Shown: piece after piece, positions 11,558 to 23,612 of the stretch
How the letters are laid out: every line of letters begins with the position of its first letter
Numbering within the stretch: the first letter of the stretch is position 1
Source of the DNA: Lotus japonicus
Lineage: Eukaryota; Streptophyta; Magnoliopsida; Fabales; Fabaceae
Length of the DNA stretch: 64,000 bases
Direction of reading: 5' to 3'
NCBI RefSeq assembly: GCF_012489685.1
Contig: NC_080041.1
Location: 106,857,760-106,921,759 of the forward strand
Made by a program: the position numbers and the translations under genes
Notes under the pieces: generated by a model
The model's database searches: none
Told to the model about the DNA's origin: nothing
Seen by the model: only the letters and a program-made list of their open reading frames with translations

Positions 11558-12240
11558 CTAAGTTAATTATTATTAATAAAGTTGAGAGAGTGACATTATG
11601 ACAGACTTGTCATTGAACAATGCACAAGAGTAATAACATCAGTAGAGCAGTGCGCAGAAGTAGTCACATAGGTGCAGTAAAGGTAGATGAAAAAATAATT
11701 TATTTCTAGTTGCATTTGTGATATTTAGTTATGCTATTATGAATTTTTTAATTTTTTTAATATTAATCGAGTCAAACGGTTCAACCAGTGACCCAATGGT
11801 CAGACCAATGACCCATTGACCCAATGTCCTGACCAAGTCAATCTCCGGGTTGAGTCTGATAACACTGTCCCTTCCTGCTGAGGACGCGGTGGGATGTTCC
11901 TTGCATCTTCATATATAGAGGGCCATTGCTATAGCCTATAGGGAGGCCGGAGGGGGGATGAAAGGTCTAGCCAGCAAACAGGGTGTTTTGAAGGCAAGCT
12001 TTTGCTGTAATAAACAAAGCACCGTAAACAAAAACGACAAATATACTCTAAATTTCCACTTTCCACGAAGTTGCTATGCTTCACGTGCAATCATTCACTA
12101 ATCCACGCGTTTGATTCATACCTCACTTTTTTCTTTTACGTGATCACATATCTTATCTCTTATTTTTCTTTTTTGTGTTCCATTTCGACCTTGATGTGGA
12201 TGTGTATGTGTATGTACAAGAAGATCGTTCGCTGAGTTAT
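11558..12240. other. Intergenic, with inverted hAT end and second 40-bp repeat
   Basis: 11740-11867 is the reverse complement of the left end of the hAT element at 5128 and ends ...ATAACACTG. The second copy of the 40-bp direct repeat (11868-11907) follows immediately. The rest, to 12240, shows no gene. Confidence 0.6.
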
Positions 12241-12249
12241 ACTATTCTG

Positions 12250-12730
12250 TGTCTTATACAAAGAGTTGCATTATCTTTTTTTTTTTAATGAAAATATATC
12301 ATTTATAGATACAATCATACAAATCCAAGGGGTGCACAACACAACTCAAGGAAAAGACCGAATATGATAACTTAAAAATTGAAATAAACAAAATTGCTTA
12401 CATAAATTGAAAAATAGAAACTAAAAAACTAAAAAAGACATGATTTTTCAATCTAAAGCCTAGAAGAGTCTTCTCTACAAGTTCAATCCTTCTCAATCTT
12501 CATACTTTTCAGGGGTCTTTGGGCTGGTACTGCTAGCAGCACTTTCACAATCCTCATCTGACTTTCTCTTAGCAGGAGAAAGGTTCACTTTATCTGATCC
12601 AACATCCAAGAATAACTTACCGCATGTCCATCACCTCCAAACATGTCCTGTGGCTGAAATGGAATAGAATCCTCACCACCAATTGACCAGTCAATCTGAC
12701 TAATATCAAAATCATTTTACGCATAAGAGG
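12250..12730 (-). pseudogene. 3' exon remnants of an unidentified acidic protein
   Basis: On the minus strand an open segment reads DFDISQIDWSIGGEDSIPF and, after a splice-like GTAAGT, a second segment reads NLSPAKRKSDEDCESAASST and ends in a stop near 12500. The serine-, lysine- and acid-rich tail resembles those after the last OB fold of plant RPA-like genes. I cannot assign it firmly. No start or upstream exon is seen; LINE sequence begins just to the right at 12741. Confidence 0.3.
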
Positions 12731-12740
12731 AAAGTGAATA

Positions 12741-14905
12741 ATAATTTGATCCTTAAGCTTGATCTTGATAAAGCTTATGATAGGGTGTGTTAGGAGATTC
12801 TGAAGAAAACTTTAGTATCATTTGGTTTTCCCTCTAGTGTGGTTAACCTTATTATGCACTATTTGTCGTCACATATCCCTCCTTTGGAATGGAGCTAGGT
12901 TGTCGTCTTTGTCTCCCAAGCGGGGTTTGCGGCAAAGTGATCCACTTTCCCCATACTTGTTTGTTCTTTGTATGGAGCGGTTAGCGCATGTTATCATGCA
13001 TTAGGTTAGTATGAATAAGTGGCAGTCGATGACTATCTCCTGGAATGGGCCCGCGATTTCACAACTTTTTTTCGTCGATGATTGTTGTTGTTCTCCAAAG
13101 TCAAAGTATCTCAAGCTAGGGTTGTTCATGGTGTGCTGAATCTATTTTGTCGGGCTTCTGGTTTGAGAGTCAACTTGGACAATTTTTGGGCTTTGGTTTC
13201 TCCTTTAGTCTCCCAAGCAAAGATATATAGTATTCTAGCCATCACTGCAATCCCATTTTCTTCAAATTTCAGAAGTACCTTGGGTAATCTGTTATTTGTG
13301 GCCGTTAAAAGTGAAAACATTTTGATTTCATTGTTGATCAAGTGGCTACTGGCTAGGCATCTTGCGTCATGGAACCTTAGCAAAGCGGGGCACATAACCT
13401 TGATTAATCCAGTCTTGTCTTCTATTCCTACTCATGATATGCAGATCCTGTGGTTTTCAAGATCTATGTGTAACATGTTGGACTATATTGCTCGACGTTT
13501 TCTTTGGAGCAACAATGATAGGCGAGGAGTTCATATGGTGTCAGAACTTCTAGGAGGAGAAATGTTGCGCTCCTTAGTAAAGAGGTTTGTAATTTGCTTC
13601 ATTCCGAGAAGAAGCTTTAGGTGAGGTTATCTCGTGCGGTGTATCCCTCGGTTGCGGATTTTGGGGTTGCGTCTTCGTCGACAGGTTCAATATTTGCTCG
13701 TTCGATATTTAAGACTTGGGCTCTCATTGGTCCTAGACTTGTTTTTCGTGTTGGTAGAGGTCATGTTTCCTTTTGGTATAAGAGGTGGTGTGATCTTGGT
13801 GTGCTTCGTAAGTTGGTGGACTTCGAGCACATCTCTGATGTAGATTTGAGGTTGTGTGATGTGTTGGTGAGTGGTAACATTAACTATATATGCTTTTTTT
13901 TATATTCTCTGATGATGTGTGATCCTACCTTGCCTCTTTATTTTTTGTGTCGGGCCTAGATGTGGAGGATGTTGTTGCTTGGGGCCATAGCCAGTGTGGA
14001 TATTTTTTAGTGAAGAGTTGTTATGGTTGGTTGCGTGGGCAGGTTTCTCTCCTTCTTGATCCGGGTGTGGTATTGGATTTGGAAGTTGCAGGTTCCAGAG
14101 ATTTTCTGTTTCTTCCTTCGGCAAGCTTGCCATGGTGCCATTGCTTGTGCTTCATCATCGGGGTTTATTTAGCTCGGCAATTTGTAGCTTGTGCAGATTG
14201 TTGTCGGTCCCTGTTACATTGCTTGCGGGATTGTCCAACTTTGGGGCGGATTTGGAAGTAGGTGGGTTTGTTGTCTTCTGAGTTCAATGTTTCAACAGAT
14301 TATTGGGCCCTGGCCATGGTCGTGTTCCGCCCCAAGCTCGAGATCATTTTGCGCTGATGGTGTGGGAGCTTTGGAAGAACCGTTGTAAGGTGGTGTTCCA
14401 AGGGCAAGGTCATCCTATCGGTACGATGATGCATAAGGTGAGTAGCAGACTATCCTTCATTCCCAACACCTTATCCCAGGCTTCTCAGTCTTCTTCACCC
14501 TGGTGGATCGCTTGGTCGAGACCACTGTTGGGTTGGGTTGTGTTGAATGTGGACAAATGCTCCCTTGGTAATCCTGGCTAGGCTAGGTTTAGGGGTTTAC
14601 TCGGGGACTGTGGTGGTGGCTGGATCCTTAGTTTTTTGGGCTCCAATGGTGAATTGTTAGCAACTTTCCATGACTTGCACCTTTGTTGGCAGTAGGGATA
14701 TCAGTGAGTGGCAATTTCTTCGCACTCCTTGTTAGTGATCCAGCTAGTCAGAGATGTGGTTCCCCCCTTGGCATCATTTTGCATCGATCATTGCTGCAAC
14801 AAAGGGTTGTTGCAATTGCAGTGGGAGATTTTGTTGGAGCATTTGTCTCGTGAGGGGAACATGCCAGTAGATTTTCTTGCAAAGTTGGGGGTACCAAAAA
14901 AAAAA
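12741..14905 (+). pseudogene. LINE (non-LTR retrotransposon) relic with RT and RNase H
   Basis: A decayed 5'-truncated LINE. It starts within the reverse transcriptase (LDLDKAYDRV, then stop). Next comes the GLRQSDPLSPYLFVLCMERL block, where canonical 'RQGDPLSP' has lost its G. A zinc-finger-RVT-like region follows, then a non-LTR RNase H region (WVVLNVDKCSLGNPG, and later HLSREGNMPVDFLAKLGV). Stops and frameshifts break it into several frames. An A-rich run at about 14898-14908 may mark the 3' tail. Confidence 0.85.
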
Positions 14906-15480
14906 GAGAGCGCGCAGTTTCTTTTTTTTTATTTTTTAAAAAGAATGATAGTTATTGGTTAGATAATTAGTGAAGATTGTGATAGGTGAAAATATGATGA
15001 TATGTGAGGCATATAATATTAAATAAGGATATGGTAGTATAATAGTCTTCACTTCTAAAACAACGACTTTTGGAAAATAAGTGAAACAAAACTTTTGGAA
15101 TGGAGGGAGCAAAATCATAAGCAAACTACCTAGTAAGGACCCCAGAATCTCTTAGGCAGTTTTAGCAGTAAGGAAACCATAATCTCGTAGGCAATTTATT
15201 CAGTTCTAAGACATGCTTTTTAGTATTCTCCTATCACTAATTCAGAGTCCGGAAAATTGATATCAGCTAGAGTAACGTAGTCGTACATGAGGTCCATTTA
15301 GACAAGTTTGAACTAATTCTTGATGAAGAGTGAAACCTCAAATTTGAGAAGAGAATAATAGCATATGGTAACGAGAAGTAAGCACACCTGGAGAGCCTAA
15401 TTATATGCTTCTTCTCTAAGTTCTTGACCTGAGAGACAATTTATCAGATGCATTGCTTGGAATAGCAAGGATCATGTAAG
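14906..15480. other. Intergenic, with a MITE-like end
   Basis: The segment ending near 15110 reads TTTTGGAATGGAGGGAGCA, the usual appearance of a Stowaway-type terminus in reverse. No matching left end was located. No gene is visible up to 15480. Confidence 0.35.
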
Positions 15481-16297
15481 TGGATATCTGCAAGACAATA
15501 TTTAACCAATGTTATTCAGATTTATAGCCATTTTTTGACATTCCACAAAGTGATCCTACAGTAGAAAAAAATTAGTCAAATGTAAAAAATGAAAAGGAAA
15601 ACTCACCAGTATGAAAATCTACTAATTTAAAAACAGAACTTGTTACACACCCAAAAAAAATTGTTGTTTTGAACTTGGAGAGAAAATTCAGAATTTCAAC
15701 ATCACGGGTTTTTGAGTCTTGGCAGCAACATCATTATTACCATTGCAGTCATATCAACCAGTATTTGTTTCTTGGTAGAACTGTGACTCAAGATGCAGGA
15801 ATGTCAAAAGTAACAGAATTTTAGGTACAAACTTAACACTTGTATCAATTGATTCAGTGCATGGACCATCAAATATGAATTCACAACCCAAATCTTTGAC
15901 AACTCATTCAGCTAAGGTAGTTATGAACACTTAACAGAAAAGGAAGTGAAAAACTACAAGCTAAGACCTTAACTCAGACAGCAAGCATCTTGCAGTAGAA
16001 GTCAATAGTCAATTCTATGAACAATTTTAGTTACAGAGCATGAATTATATACATCAATTAAGCATACCAATTTTGAATGGTCAATCACAGAATACAAATT
16101 GCTATAATTAAAATATTTATGATAAAAGCTGTCATAGATTTCTGTTTGCTTCATGCCTAGTGTGATTGAAACTGAAAATACTACTAACAAAAAGAAGTAT
16201 GTTCCCATTATAGTAATCAAACAAGCAAAACAAGCAACTCCAATATTTAAAATGAAAAGCTGAAATTGATTAATGCAATGCAAATAACTAAATTTTA
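15480..16297 (-). other. 3' flank of HSP70-B, shared with relic H and HSP70-G
   Basis: No gene. The sequence from about 15690 onward (for example TTTGTTTCTTGGTAG, AACTTAACACTTG, and AATTTTGAATGGTCAATCACAG at 16070-16091) is recognisably homologous to 22450-23070 and to the interrupted 50000-51360. This marks a shared 3' duplication unit. Confidence 0.7.
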
Positions 16298-18266
16298 TCA
16301 ATCATTATCACTTTCCTCATTAGTCCAACCATTATTAATCTTGGCCATTGCAGGTTCAAATATGCTCTTAAGCTCTCTTAACATGTTCACAAATACAAAC
16401 GTATCTTCCTGCTGGTCACCACCAAGCAATATTTTTCCCTTTACAATAGCTGAATTGATCTTAACTTGGTCCACTGTAGAAAGCTTAGAACTGACACCCT
16501 TATCCGTAACAAGCTTTTTCATATCATAAAGGTAATCCTCCATGTCCTTCATTACTTTAACCTTCTTTTTGAACTTCATATCTTCTGCCTTGTAATTCTC
16601 AGCTTCTTCAATCAATCTTCTGATTTTTTCGGGTGACAGTCTTCCTGTGTCATTGGTTATGGTAATCTCATTCATATTGCCATTAGTTTTTTCCTTAGCA
16701 GAAACAGTGAGGATACCATTTTCATCAATAGCGAAGCATACATCATGAGGATGACCACGAGGAGCGGGAGTAATGCCAGTAAGATAAAAATAACCCAACA
16801 AATTGTTATAACTGGCTCTTGATCTCTCACCCTCATAAACCTCGACTAAAAGGCTGGATTGGTCATCATAAATTGTAACGTATTCTTCTGTTTTCTTCAC
16901 AGGAATGGTAGTGTTCCTAGGAATCACAACACTCATGAGATCTCCTTCTTCTGCAATACCTAGTGAAAGAGGTGTAACATCCGAAAGAGCTATCTTTGGA
17001 ACATTCTTAACGCCCTCGCTCAACAAAGCAGCCTGGACGGCTGCACCACATGCAACAGCCTCATCAGGGTTAATGCTCCTACACAATTCCATCCCATTGA
17101 AGAAATCTTGTAATAGCTGCTGCACTTTGGGAATCCTAGAAGAACCACCAATAAGAACGACATCATCCACACTACTCTTCTTCATCTTAGCATCAGTAAG
17201 ACACCTCTCCACAGTCTCCATACACTCCTCAAATAGATCCATGTTGATCTTCTCAAACCTCCCACGAGAGATTGGAAAACTAAAGTCTATTCCCTCGAAT
17301 AAAGCGTCTACCTCAATGGTGGTATCAACAGCAAAACTGAGTGTCCTTTTCGCCCTCTCACATGCTTTTCTCAACTTCCTCAGAGCTTTTGCATTCCCCT
17401 TGATGTCCATTTTGTGCTTCTTCTTGAACTCCCTTGCCAAATATTCTACCATTCTATTATCAAAGTCCTCTCCCCCAAGGTGAGTGTTTCCAGAAGTGGC
17501 CTTAACTTCAAAGACGTTATCCTTAATTGTAACCAGAGACACATCAAAAGTACCCCCACCAAGGTCAAACACAAAAACATTTCTTTCTCCAACACAACGT
17601 GTTCTGTTTTCAAGGCCATATGCAATAGCTGCAGCAGTTGGTTCATTGATTATACGAATAACATTGAGGCCAGCAATGGCACCGGCATCCTTGGTGGCTT
17701 TTCTCTGCGAGTCATTAAAATAAGCAGGAACAGTGACAACTGCATTCTTCACAGGTGCCTCCAAAAATGCCTCTGCAATCTCCTTCATCTTTATGAGAAC
17801 CATAGATGAAATTTCCTCCGCTGAAAGTTCCTTCTCTTGGCCTTTGTAGCTAACGACAATCATGGGTTTGTCATTAACATCGCCAATGACTTTGAAGGGC
17901 CACAATAAAATATCTTTTTGAATAATGGGGTCACTAAATTTCCTTCCAATTAACCTCTTAGCATCTGCAAAAATTGGTAATAATTTTAATTAGTCATTTC
18001 ATCATACACAAGGTAGGCAGAAAGGAAAGTTTAGGAAAAAAGTTACCAAAAACAGTGTTGTCTGGATTGGTAGCAGCTTGATTTTTAGCAGCTTCCCCAA
18101 TCAACCTTTGTTTATCTGTGAAGGCAACAAAAGAAGGTGTGGTATTGTTGCCTTGGTCATTGTGGATAATCTCCACTCTATCTTGTTGCTCCTGCCACAC
18201 TCCAACGCATGAATAAGTGGTACCAAGGTCAATTCCTATGGCGCATGCTGCATATTTTTCTGTCAT
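16298..18266 (-). CDS. HSP70-B, cytosolic-type heat shock protein 70 without EEVD
   Basis: Chaperone of 628 residues. Exon 1 is 18047-18266 (ATG at 18266) and exon 2 16298-17964, with an 82-bp GT/AG intron at the family position. The ATPase domain is complete ([56 protein letters not shown]). A substrate-binding domain and lid follow. Two oddities: the interdomain linker reads [13 protein letters not shown], where the family norm is a run of leucines before DVTPLSLG; and the protein ends [15 protein letters not shown] with no Gly-rich tail or EEVD. Without EEVD it should not dock TPR co-chaperones such as HOP or CHIP in the usual way (inference). Confidence 0.92.
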
Positions 18267-18838
18267 TCTTTCAGGCTAACCAAATTTGTGTTTGTGATCA
18301 AAAGAAATGAGTTAAGGGTTTGGAAGATATAAAGTGCAGAAAGAAATGGCATACATTTTTTTTTTGAAATTGAAATTTGAAATTGAAATGGCATACATAA
18401 TCTCGGAAAACAGGTTTTGTGATCGAAGTAAATGCATTAAAGATTAAAAACCTGCGAGCCTCTTTATCTCGGAAAACAGGTTTTGACTTCTAGCCGTGCT
18501 ACATTTATTGCTTATCCTTGATTTTATTATAAGTATAACTTAAGAAATATCTCTCCTCAAATTAACTTAATAATTTTTCATATTATTAAATAAATAAATT
18601 TTTAAATTGTTATTTCTACGATAATAATTAAATATGAATAATTAAATTTGAGTAATATTAATTATTTACACACAAAAAACTCTAATTATATTTATTGAAA
18701 TATCTTAACCCTATTTATTTTCTTAAAGTTATAATTAAAAAATATTTTAACTTTTATTTATTTAAACTATAATAATTTATATATAATGGTAAAAAATATT
18801 GTAAATAAACTCGTGCAACGCACGGGTATAATATCTAG
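18267..18838 (+). other. AT-rich 5' flank with a Helitron-type 3' end
   Basis: Very AT-rich, with no gene. It closes with hairpin CGTGCAACGCACG, a short AT spacer and CTAG at 18835-18838 followed by T, the signature of a Helitron 3' end on the + strand. The 5' end was not identified, so the element's extent is open. Confidence 0.5.
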
Positions 18839-18876
18839 TTTGTATGTATTAGCTATGATTTATAACGGTCACAAGT

Positions 18877-19279
18877 TTTTAAGGGTTCGTTTGATGGACA
18901 TGATAAACAGACATGATACGATAGCAATAATTCTATCCTCCTGTAATATATTGTTTGTTACGTCAGCAGGATAGGATAACACTATCATGTCGCTTATTAT
19001 ATCCTGTCTATCGTGTGTAAAAGTTATCTAGAAGGGAGAGTTATGATAGAAATTATCCTGACATGATAGGATATCAGCTTATGAATATTATGAATTTTTT
19101 TTATTTCAAAGGAATATTTGATACATTTTTCATTGTTTATATCATATCATATTAATATTTTGTTCACCTCAAACGTAAGATAGGATAAAAGTCTATCCTG
19201 CTCTTATCATATCCTGTCCTTTTCCAATCATTTATCATATTCTGCTTTTATGCTATTATGACCACCAAACGAGCCCTCA
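18877..19279. mobile_element. MITE with GGTTCGTTTGATGG termini
   Basis: About 400 bp bounded by inverted ends: AGGGTTCGTTTGATGGACAT at the left, and GGGCTCGTTTGGTGGTCATA when the right end is read in reverse. The interior is dominated by ATCCTGTC/GACAGGAT and GATAGGAT words on both strands. It has no coding capacity. The type resembles 'GGGTTCGTTTGG' hAT- or Mutator-derived MITEs; I could not fix the target duplication. Confidence 0.6.
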
Positions 19280-19469
19280 GTAGTGCTACTTGATATAAAT
19301 TGGGTAAAGTGTAAGATATTTGAGTAAGTTACATAGTGAAACTTCAAGAAAAAAGAAAATGGAGTACAACTTAATCTACAATTTTAGTGTAATTTAATCA
19401 ACAATTTTTTTCCCAATGAGCCTAAGGGTCATGTTTCTCCACCTTGTGATTGTGTTCAAACTTCAAACT

Positions 19470-19790
19470 ATAGCAGGATACTGAGAAGTCACAATAAACA
19501 GTGAATAACAAGTCCGCGTACATATGAAAAGCTTACCTTGTGACCTTGAAGAACCAAAAGTAATTAATGTATTTAACATTAAAACTTAAAGGCGTTCAAT
19601 ACTTTTTGCACAGACCACGAAGGGTCTCTGTTAAATGTTAATGGTGAGTGGAAGATATAATTTCAATTGATGAAATCAAGGTACTTGCGTGTATTCATAA
19701 TACTAATAAAAACCAACCCCTACATATTGACCAATATGCTTCATTTCTTCAAAACTCTGAATTCAACAGTCTTCAGTCACTTGAGAGAAA
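19470..19790 (+). promoter_or_regulatory. 5' flank/promoter of HSP70-C
   Basis: This flank aligns along its length with the flank of HSP70-D (26838-27203): shared blocks include CTGAGAAGTCACAAT, ACATATGAAAAG, GTGAGTGGAAGATATAA and CACTTGAGAGA just before the ATG. The TATAAT-like word at 19656 is the counterpart of TATAAAT at 27031. I see no clean three-unit heat shock element by eye. Confidence 0.4.
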
Positions 19791-21741
19791 ATGGCAAAAA
19801 AATATGAGGGTCCTGCAATAGGAATTGATTTAGGCACTACCTATTCATGTGTTGCTATATGGCAAGGACAGAACAATCGAGCTGAGATCATTCATAATGA
19901 ACAAGGAAATAGGACTACCCCTTCTTTTGTTGCTTTCACTGATACACAAAGATTGATTGGTGATGCTGCCAAAAATCAAGCTGCATCAAATCCTTCAAAC
20001 ACTGTCTTTGGTAACTGATGTTCGTTTGTTTTTCTGTCTTCAATTCCTTTCTCTGCTATGTTTTTAGTTTTGCATCAACATAGTTTTTATTTTTGCAGAT
20101 GCAAAGAGATTGATTGGAAGGAAATATAGCGATTCAGTTATTCAAGATGATGTTAAGCTGTGGCCCTTTGAGGTTATTGCTGGAACTGATGACAAACCCA
20201 CCATTGTCGTTAACTACAAGGGTGAGGAAAAACACCTTGCTCCTGAGGAAATCTCATCCATGGTTCTTACAAAGATGAAGGAGATTGCTGAGGCATTCTT
20301 GGGGTCTACAGTGAAGAATGCAGTTATCACTGTGCCAGCTTACTTCAATGATTCTCAGCGAAAAGCCACTAAAGACGCAGGTGTCATTGCTGGCCTCAAT
20401 GTCATGCGGATAATCAATGAACCGACGGCTGCAGGTCTCGCATATGGCCTTCAGAAGAAATCTAGTTTTGATGGTAAGTGCAATGTGTTCATCTTTGATC
20501 TTGGTGGCGGCACTTTCGATGTGTCTCTGCTCACAATTGAGGATGATAACTTTGAAGTAAAGGCCACTGCTGGTGATACACACCTCGGAGGAGAGGACTT
20601 TGATAACAGAATGGTTAACCATTTTGTTAATGAGTTTAAGAGGAAGCACAAGAAGGACATTAGTGGGAACCCCAGAGCCTTAAGAAGATTGAGAAGTGCT
20701 TGTGAGAGGGCGAAAAGGACACTCTCATTTGCGGTTGACACAAATATTGAAGTTGATGCTTTATATGAGAGCACTGACTTCTGTTCGACAATTACACGTG
20801 CCAGATTTGACGAGCTCAACGCGGATCTATTTACAAAGTGTATGGTGACAGTTGAGAGGTGTCTTAATGATTCTAAGATGGACAAGAGTGACATAGATGA
20901 TGTTGTTCTTGTCGGTGGCTCTTCTAGGATTCCCAAAGTTCAGGAACTATTGCAGGATTTTTTTGAAGGTAAGGAACTGTGCAAGGGGATCAATCCTGAT
21001 GAAGCTGTTGCTTATGGTGCAGCTGTGCAAGCTGCATTGTTGACCGAAGGAACTAACAATGTTCCAAACTTGGTGTTGATGGATGTTACTCCTTTGTCTC
21101 TTGGTATATCAATAAAAGGAGATCTCATGAGTGTAATGATCCCTAGAAACTCTACCATTCCAACAAAGAAGGAACATGTATACTTCACAGGTTATGATAA
21201 CCAACTATCTGCTGCAATCAATGTTTATGAGGGTGAGAGAACAAGAGCCAGTGAAAACAACTTGCTGGGTTTGTTTAGTCTTGCAGTTCCCCCGGCTCCT
21301 CGACTACTTCCGATCAAAGTATGCTTTTCTACAGATGAAGATGGTATTTTAAATGTGTCTGCGGAGGAAGAAACAACTGGGAATAAGAGAGATATTACAA
21401 TTACAAATGAAGATGGAAGACTTTCAAGTGAAGAAATTCAGAGAATGATTCTGGAAGCTGAGAATTTCAAGGTTGAGGATATGGAGTTCCAGAAGAAGGC
21501 GAAAGCAATGAATACTCTGGATGATTACCTTTTCAATATGATCAAACTTATGCAGGATAAGAGTGTCAGTTCTAAGCTTCCCCCAATGGAGCAAGTTAAG
21601 ATCAATTCAGCTATTGTGAAGGGCCAAAATTTGCTTGATGATGCCCAGCTTGAGGAGACAATTGTATTTGTTGAGTTTTTAAGGGAGCTTAAGAGCATTT
21701 TTGAACCTGCTATGGATAGGATTGGAAGAAAATTGGGTTGA
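19791..21741 (+). CDS. HSP70-C, cytosolic-type heat shock protein 70, altered C-terminus
   Basis: Chaperone of 620 residues. Exon 1 is 19791-20010 and exon 2 20099-21741, with an 88-bp GT/AG intron. All ATPase signatures are present ([56 protein letters not shown]). The linker is [13 protein letters not shown]. The tail ends DRIGRKLG. The following bases still spell most of D's acidic tail (TGGATGAGGATTATTAA) in another frame, so a small indel has moved the stop. There is no EEVD. Head to tail with D on the same strand, it shares promoter homology with D. Confidence 0.92.
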
Positions 21742-21764
21742 CTGGATGAGGATTATTAACGATT

Positions 21765-21863
21765 AAATTTAGTAAATTGCTTGGTGATAATGATCAGCAG
21801 GTTGAATTTGATGCTCTTGAGGATGATGTGCCTGAGAGCACCTTTGAAGACTTTTTTTGCTAG
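21765..21863 (+). pseudogene. Relic of an HSP70-E-type 3' end downstream of HSP70-C
   Basis: The frame SKLLGDNDQQVEFDALEDD...FEDFFC-stop aligns with the end of HSP70-E ([19 protein letters not shown]...IFED). The homology continues into non-coding sequence: GCATATGATAAATGCAAACT at about 21921 is the reverse complement of sequence downstream of E at about 30210-30230. So the 3' end and flank of an E-type gene lie directly behind the stop of C. Confidence 0.75.
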
Positions 21864-22439
21864 ATTGGCTAGTTCCTTTTTCAATTAAGTTTCTTGGACT
21901 CTGCTGAATGCTCCCTTTTTTGCATATGATAAATGCAAACTTTTATGATCCATATTATCTAAATTTTGTACTGCTTATGTTTAAATAGCTAATGTGGTTT
22001 ACCTGGCACTAAACATCCTGAAATGATGAGCTTTTTGATAGTATTATGTATGTTGTGTGCGCTTAATTATCTGTTTTGACATAGAAAGTTATTAGCTTAC
22101 CAAAAAATAAGAGAAATAGAAAAGATGTTACTCTGGTTCATAGTAACCATCATTTGCATTGTGCAAAATGGCTGTAAAGTGGGACTTAAAACCAACTTAT
22201 AGACTTGTAGCCTGTGTTGTTAATAAATCTTCAACATCCGTAGAAGATTGATAATTGGACTTCTTGGTTATCACATTTCTTCGATTCACCTACAATTTGT
22301 TATCTCGTGGTAGATTTTACTTCTCAGATGCCTAATAAAATCTAAAACTCCAAATTCTCTCTCTTTTCTTTTCAACATATAAATTGATTAAGCTAACATA
22401 CTTTTAACTTATATATATAATGGCCTACTTGCAGGGTTA
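21864..22439 (+). other. 3' flank with homology to the 3' flank of HSP70-E
   Basis: Non-coding. Short blocks match the region below HSP70-E in inverted orientation (CATCCTGAAATGATGA; GTAGAAGATTGATAATTGGACTT), supporting a duplication breakpoint just after C. Confidence 0.55.
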
Positions 22440-23166
22440 TAAAATGCAGCATGCAACTCCAACTTCAAGAGTTTTTGAGTCTTGCAACAACATGTAATCA
22501 CTATTACGGCTGCATCCACCCATATTTGTTTCTTGGTAGGAATGTGAGTCCGGAAGCGTATTGTAAAAAGTAAGACAATTTTAGGTGCTAACTTAACACT
22601 TGAATGGTTGAATCCATTTATTTATTGCACGATTCATCTAACATGAATTCCCAGCCCAAACCTTCAACAACTCATTCAGAAATGGTTATGCAGACTTAAC
22701 AGAGAAGGAAGACAAAAGCTACAATGTACAAACTAAAAACTTAACCCAGACAGCAAGCATCCTGCAGTATAAGTCTAATAATTCTATGAACAATTAGGCA
22801 TAAATTACACATCACAGAAGTATATCAATTTTGAACGGTCAATCACAGAATACAGATTTCTAAAATTGAAATATTCATGATAATAGCTGTCACAAAGATT
22901 TCCTTTTACTTCATGGTTCATGTTTTATCTGATTGAAGCAGAAAATGCTAACAAAAATAAGAAGAAACATGCTCCCATTATAGCATATGTTATACCAATA
23001 GCAAATCAAGCAACTCCAACATTAAACATGAGTAAGCTAAAATTGATGAATGCAAAGCTAATTACTTAAATTTTATTAATAATCATCATCATCACTTTCC
23101 TGATCAGTCCAAGGATTATTAATCTTGGCCATTGCTGTTTCAAAATATACTCTTAAGCTCTCTTAA
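22440..23166 (-). pseudogene. HSP70 relic H: 3' end and flank only
   Basis: The last about 95 bp (23072-23166) are the C-terminal codons of an HSP70 on the minus strand, readable as the LRESLRVYFETAMAKINNPW region followed by an acidic tail. 22440-23071 matches the 3' flank of HSP70-B. Upstream coding sequence is missing; at 23167 the sequence switches abruptly to a Ty1/copia fragment. Confidence 0.75.
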
Positions 23167-23560
23167 CAAATCTTGGGCCCTTGACCTGCACTCTACTTCA
23201 CTGCTTCTAGCAACCACACTTAGCTTTTTGCTTTGCCCAGTAAAAAGATTACCCCACACAAAGGAGTTTTTCCTTGATATTGATCTCCTATCCGTGATTG
23301 AGCCAACCCAATCAACATTAGTATATGGTTCAATACATTGCTAAGTATTTTTATTGCATAACAACCCTTTCCCTTTAGTACTCTTCAAGTACCTTTAGGT
23401 GTCTACAAACAACATTAAGATATTCTTCATAGGGAGAGTGCATAAATTAACTTACAAGACTCACTGAGAAGACCATGTTGTTATAAGGTGATGAAATGCT
23501 TGAGTTATAAACAAAGCCAATGGGAACATACTTTATTCATTTAACACTTAAAGTCATTTG
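23167..23560 (-). mobile_element. Ty1/copia retrotransposon fragment (RNase H region)
   Basis: On the minus strand, YLKSTKGKGLLCNKNT-stop is followed in the same frame by YTNVDWVGSITDRRSIS, then NSFVWGNLFTGQSKKLSVVARSS. These are the 'YTDADWAGS..DRRSTSG' and 'SKKQ..VARSSAEAE' blocks of copia RNase H. There is an in-frame stop, and both ends are truncated. Confidence 0.85.
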
Positions 23561-23612
23561 GAGCAACAATGTTGTTATACTAAAATTTGAAGGTTTACAG
23601 GTAGTTGATTAG

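Noticed and set aside
16905..17483. Long antisense reading frames opposite HSP70 exons (e.g. 16905-17483 +, 20451-20936 -, 51971-52558 +)
   Set aside because: HSP70 codon usage commonly leaves antisense frames open. These translate to Ser/Leu-rich strings with no domain, and they recur at the same position in each paralogue.
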